Source: JADJYF01 sp050186725 (GTDB lineage Bacteria; Pseudomonadota; Gammaproteobacteria; Ga0077536). Taken from it: a stretch of 64,000 bases of DNA. The translations under genes were made by a program, and so were the position numbers. The notes under the pieces are model-generated. The model was not told where the DNA came from and did not search any database. It worked only from the letters and a program-made list of their open reading frames with translations. Numbering within the stretch: position 1 is the first letter of the stretch; each line of letters starts with the position of its first letter. This document shows, one piece after another, positions 62,182 through 64,000 of the stretch. The DNA lies in contig JBFWYG010000013.1 of NCBI GenBank assembly GCA_050186725.1, forward strand, positions 1-64,000, written 5' to 3'.

Positions 62182-63223
62182 CGGCGAGATCGAGTTCGGG
62201 ACTGTTCGCCAGGCGCAGCACGCGGGCGCTGGCCGCGCGCCATTCCTCACCCGCCCTGAGCGAGGCCAGGTCCGGGGCCGCGCCGCGCGCGTGCATGCGC
62301 ATCAGCCGCACCTGGGTCTCCGGCCAGGCCCGCTCCGGCAGCGCGTCGATGACTTCCAGCGCGCCCGCGCGGTTGTTGCACACCAGGAGCACGTCGCAGC
62401 CGGCGTCCAGCGCCTGCATCGCGCGCGCGCCGTAGCTCTGGCCGAGGTCGGCGCCCGCCATGCTGAGGTCGTCGCTGAACACCGCGCCGCTGAAATGCAG
62501 CTCTTCCCGCAGCACGCGACGAATCCAGTGACGCGAGTAGCCGGCCACCGCCGCGTCGACGCGCGGGTACAGCACGTGCGCGGTCATGATGCCCTCGATG
62601 CCGGCGGCGATGGCGGCGCGGAACGGCACCAGGTCGGCCTGCTGCAGATCGATGTAGTCGCGCTCGTCGATCGGCAGCTCGTGATGAGAGTCGGCGACGA
62701 CCAGCCCGTGCCCGGGAAAATGCTTGCCCACCGCCGCCATGCCGCAGCGGTGCAGCTGGGCGATGTAGGCCCGCGCCAGCCGCGCCACCGTCGCGCCGTC
62801 GGCGTGCAGCGCGCGCTCGCCGATCACCGTGCTGCGCGCGCTGCGCAGATCGAGCACCGGCGCGAAGCTGAAGTCGACGCCCACCGCGCGCAGTTCGCTC
62901 GCCATCAGCCAGGCGCAGTCGGCGGCCAACGCCAGCGCCGCTTCCGGCGCGCGGTCGTACGCCTCGCCCAGTCGCGCCAGCGGCGGCAGCTCGCTGAAGC
63001 CGTGGCGGAAGCGTTGCACCCGCCCGCCCTCCTGGTCGACCGCGATCAGGAGCCGCGGCTCGCGCAGCGCGTGGATCTCGGCGGTGAGCGCCGCGACCTG
63101 CGCCGGGCTCTCGTAGTTGCGCGCGAACAGGATCACGCCGCCGACCAGCGGGTGGCGCAGCACGTCGCGATCGGCAGGACTGAGCGTCGTGCCTTCGACA
63201 TCGATCATCAAGGGTCCGAGCAT
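62162..63223 (-). CDS. nagZ: Beta-N-acetylhexosaminidase NagZ
   Basis: Cytosolic glycoside hydrolase family 3 enzyme that releases GlcNAc from anhydromuropeptides during wall recycling and so feeds AmpR-type beta-lactamase signalling. The ATG giving MLGPLMIDVEGTTLSPADRD yields 353 residues. The catalytic histidine loop is KHFPGHGLVVADSHHELPID, the nucleophile region FSDDLSMAGADLGQ. 233 upstream in-frame codons overlap the permease gene and are shadow. Confidence 0.96.
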   Translation of the reverse strand: MLGPLMIDVEGTTLSPADRDVLRHPLVGGVILFARNYESPAQVAALTAEIHALREPRLLIAVDQEGGRVQRFRHGFSELPPLARLGEAYDRAPEAALALAADCAWLMASELRAVGVDFSFAPVLDLRSARSTVIGERALHADGATVARLARAYIAQLHRCGMAAVGKHFPGHGLVVADSHHELPIDERDYIDLQQADLVPFRAAIAAGIEGIMTAHVLYPRVDAAVAGYSRHWIRRVLREELHFSGAVFSDDLSMAGADLGQSYGARAMQALDAGCDVLLVCNNRAGALEVIDALPERAWPETQVRLMRMHARGAAPDLASLRAGEEWRAASARVLRLANSPELDLADDRRPA

Positions 63224-63249
63224 GGGCGCTGGGGTGGCGATGGGATGGG

Positions 63250-64000
63250 CTAGTGTAGCCTGACCGCGCGCGGGTCCAGGCGATCGCGCAGCGCATCGCC
63301 GAGCAGGTTCAGCGCGACCACCAGGCTGGCGAGCGCGAGGCCCGGGACCAGTACCAGGTGCGGCGCGACCAGCAGGTAGCGCGCGCCGTCGCGCAGCATG
63401 CTGCCCCAGGACGGCGTCGGCGGCTGCACGCCGAGGCCGAGAAACGACAGCCCGGCCTCGGCCACCACGGTGGCGGCGGCGGCGAAACTCGCCTCGACGA
63501 TCAGCGGTCCGGCCAGCAGCGGCAGCACGTGGCGCAGCACGATGACCCGCGGTGGCTGGCCGAGGGCATGGGCGACCTGCACATGGTCGCGAGCGCGGAG
63601 CGCGAGCGTCTGGGCGCGCGCCAGGCGCGCGAACCCCACCCAGCCGACCGCGCCGAGCGCCAGCACCACGTTGCCGAGGCCCGGCCCCAGCACACCGGCC
63701 AGGGCGATGGCGAGCAGGATCCCCGGAAAGGCCAGGAAGAGATCCGTGACCCGCATCAGCAGCAGGTCGACCAGGCCACCGCGCCAGCCGGCCACCAGGC
63801 CGAGCGCCGTGCCGAAGCTCGCGGTCAAGGCCACCACCAGCAGCGACACCAGGAGCGACACCTGCGCGCCCTGCACCAGGCGCGCCGCCACCGCGCGCCC
63901 GAGATCGTCCCGGCCCAGCCAACGGTCGGCGCCGGGCGCGGCGAGAATGCCGGGCAGGTCGACCGCGTTCGGCGCGAGTGGCAGTACATCGGCCAGGAGC
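63250..64000 (-). CDS. ABC transporter permease (DppC/OppC-like), 5' end outside window
   Basis: The frame is open to the last base of the window, so the start lies beyond. 249 residues are visible. They include the conserved junction DRWLGRDDLGRAVAARLVQG before the transmembrane domain, five or so membrane helices, and the coupling-helix region around FARLARAQTLALRARDHVQV, AHALGQPP, typical of peptide/nickel-type importers. The C-terminus GLALASLVVALNLLGDALRD with RLDPR is the family end. It is 26 bases upstream of nagZ. The substrate (peptides, muropeptides or metal) cannot be told from this part. Confidence 0.9.
   Translation of the reverse strand, partial: LLADVLPLAPNAVDLPGILAAPGADRWLGRDDLGRAVAARLVQGAQVSLLVSLLVVALTASFGTALGLVAGWRGGLVDLLLMRVTDLFLAFPGILLAIALAGVLGPGLGNVVLALGAVGWVGFARLARAQTLALRARDHVQVAHALGQPPRVIVLRHVLPLLAGPLIVEASFAAAATVVAEAGLSFLGLGVQPPTPSWGSMLRDGARYLLVAPHLVLVPGLALASLVVALNLLGDALRDRLDPRAVRLH

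Overview
This 64 kb window is from a high-GC member of the Gammaproteobacteria. The left half is the large translation and transcription supercluster in the order typical of that class (tRNA-Tyr, tRNA-Gly, tRNA-Thr, tuf, tRNA-Trp, secE-nusG-rplKAJL-rpoBC-rpsLG-fusA-tuf, then the S10, spc and alpha operons). The right half holds neighbourhoods also typical of the class: topA-smg-dprA, def-fmt-rsmB, gpmI-rhodanese-secB-gpsA, and hslVU-DUF971-ubiE-ubiJ-ubiB with dapF-DUF484-xerC. The 37-residue zinc-type L36, the NtrYX-like pair after a DUF4390 gene and a VPLPA-CTERM protein argue against enterics and xanthomonads. I cannot place it below class level.

Region 1 (1-31803, all minus strand). Reading with transcription, a sigma-70-like promoter at 31775-31803 drives tRNA-Tyr(GUA), tRNA-Gly(UCC), tRNA-Thr(GGU) and tuf copy 2. 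A strong intrinsic terminator follows, then tRNA-Trp(CCA), secE, nusG, rplK, rplA, rplJ, rplL, rpoB and rpoC. A second strong terminator separates rpoC from rpsL-rpsG-fusA-tuf copy 1, which runs into the S10 (rpsJ to rpsQ), spc (rplN to rpmJ) and alpha (rpsM to rplQ) gene sets. rplQ is cut by the left edge of the window. Structured non-coding spacers sit before rplK, before rplJ and between rplL and rpoB.

Region 2 (31972-37413, minus): topA, smg, dprA and a LysM-domain protein resembling the pilus-secretin-associated TsaP family. A promoter at 37518-37546 then drives the plus-strand block def, fmt, rsmB, a DUF4390 protein, an NtrY-like sensor kinase, an NtrX-like regulator and a small TPR protein (37578-44893). 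The NtrX-like regulator has no recognisable GAFTGA sigma-54 contact loop.

Region 3 (44901-53363, mixed strands): a class 1B-type dihydroorotate dehydrogenase (minus) diverges from trmL (plus). Then come a VPLPA-CTERM exported protein (plus), an acetate-transporter-family membrane protein, gpsA, secB and a membrane rhodanese (minus), and gpmI and a C-terminal processing protease (plus). A perfect 13-bp palindrome at 53373-53400 lies between the protease gene and the convergent ubiB.

Region 4 (53412-64000, minus): in transcription order an ABC permease cut by the right edge, nagZ, a TraB/GumN protein, dapF, DUF484, xerC, hslV, hslU, a DUF971 protein, ubiE, ubiJ and ubiB.

I saw no insertion sequence, prophage, CRISPR array, rRNA gene or defence locus. 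The most interesting signals are regulatory RNA structures and departures from the usual gene order, not a new multi-gene system.
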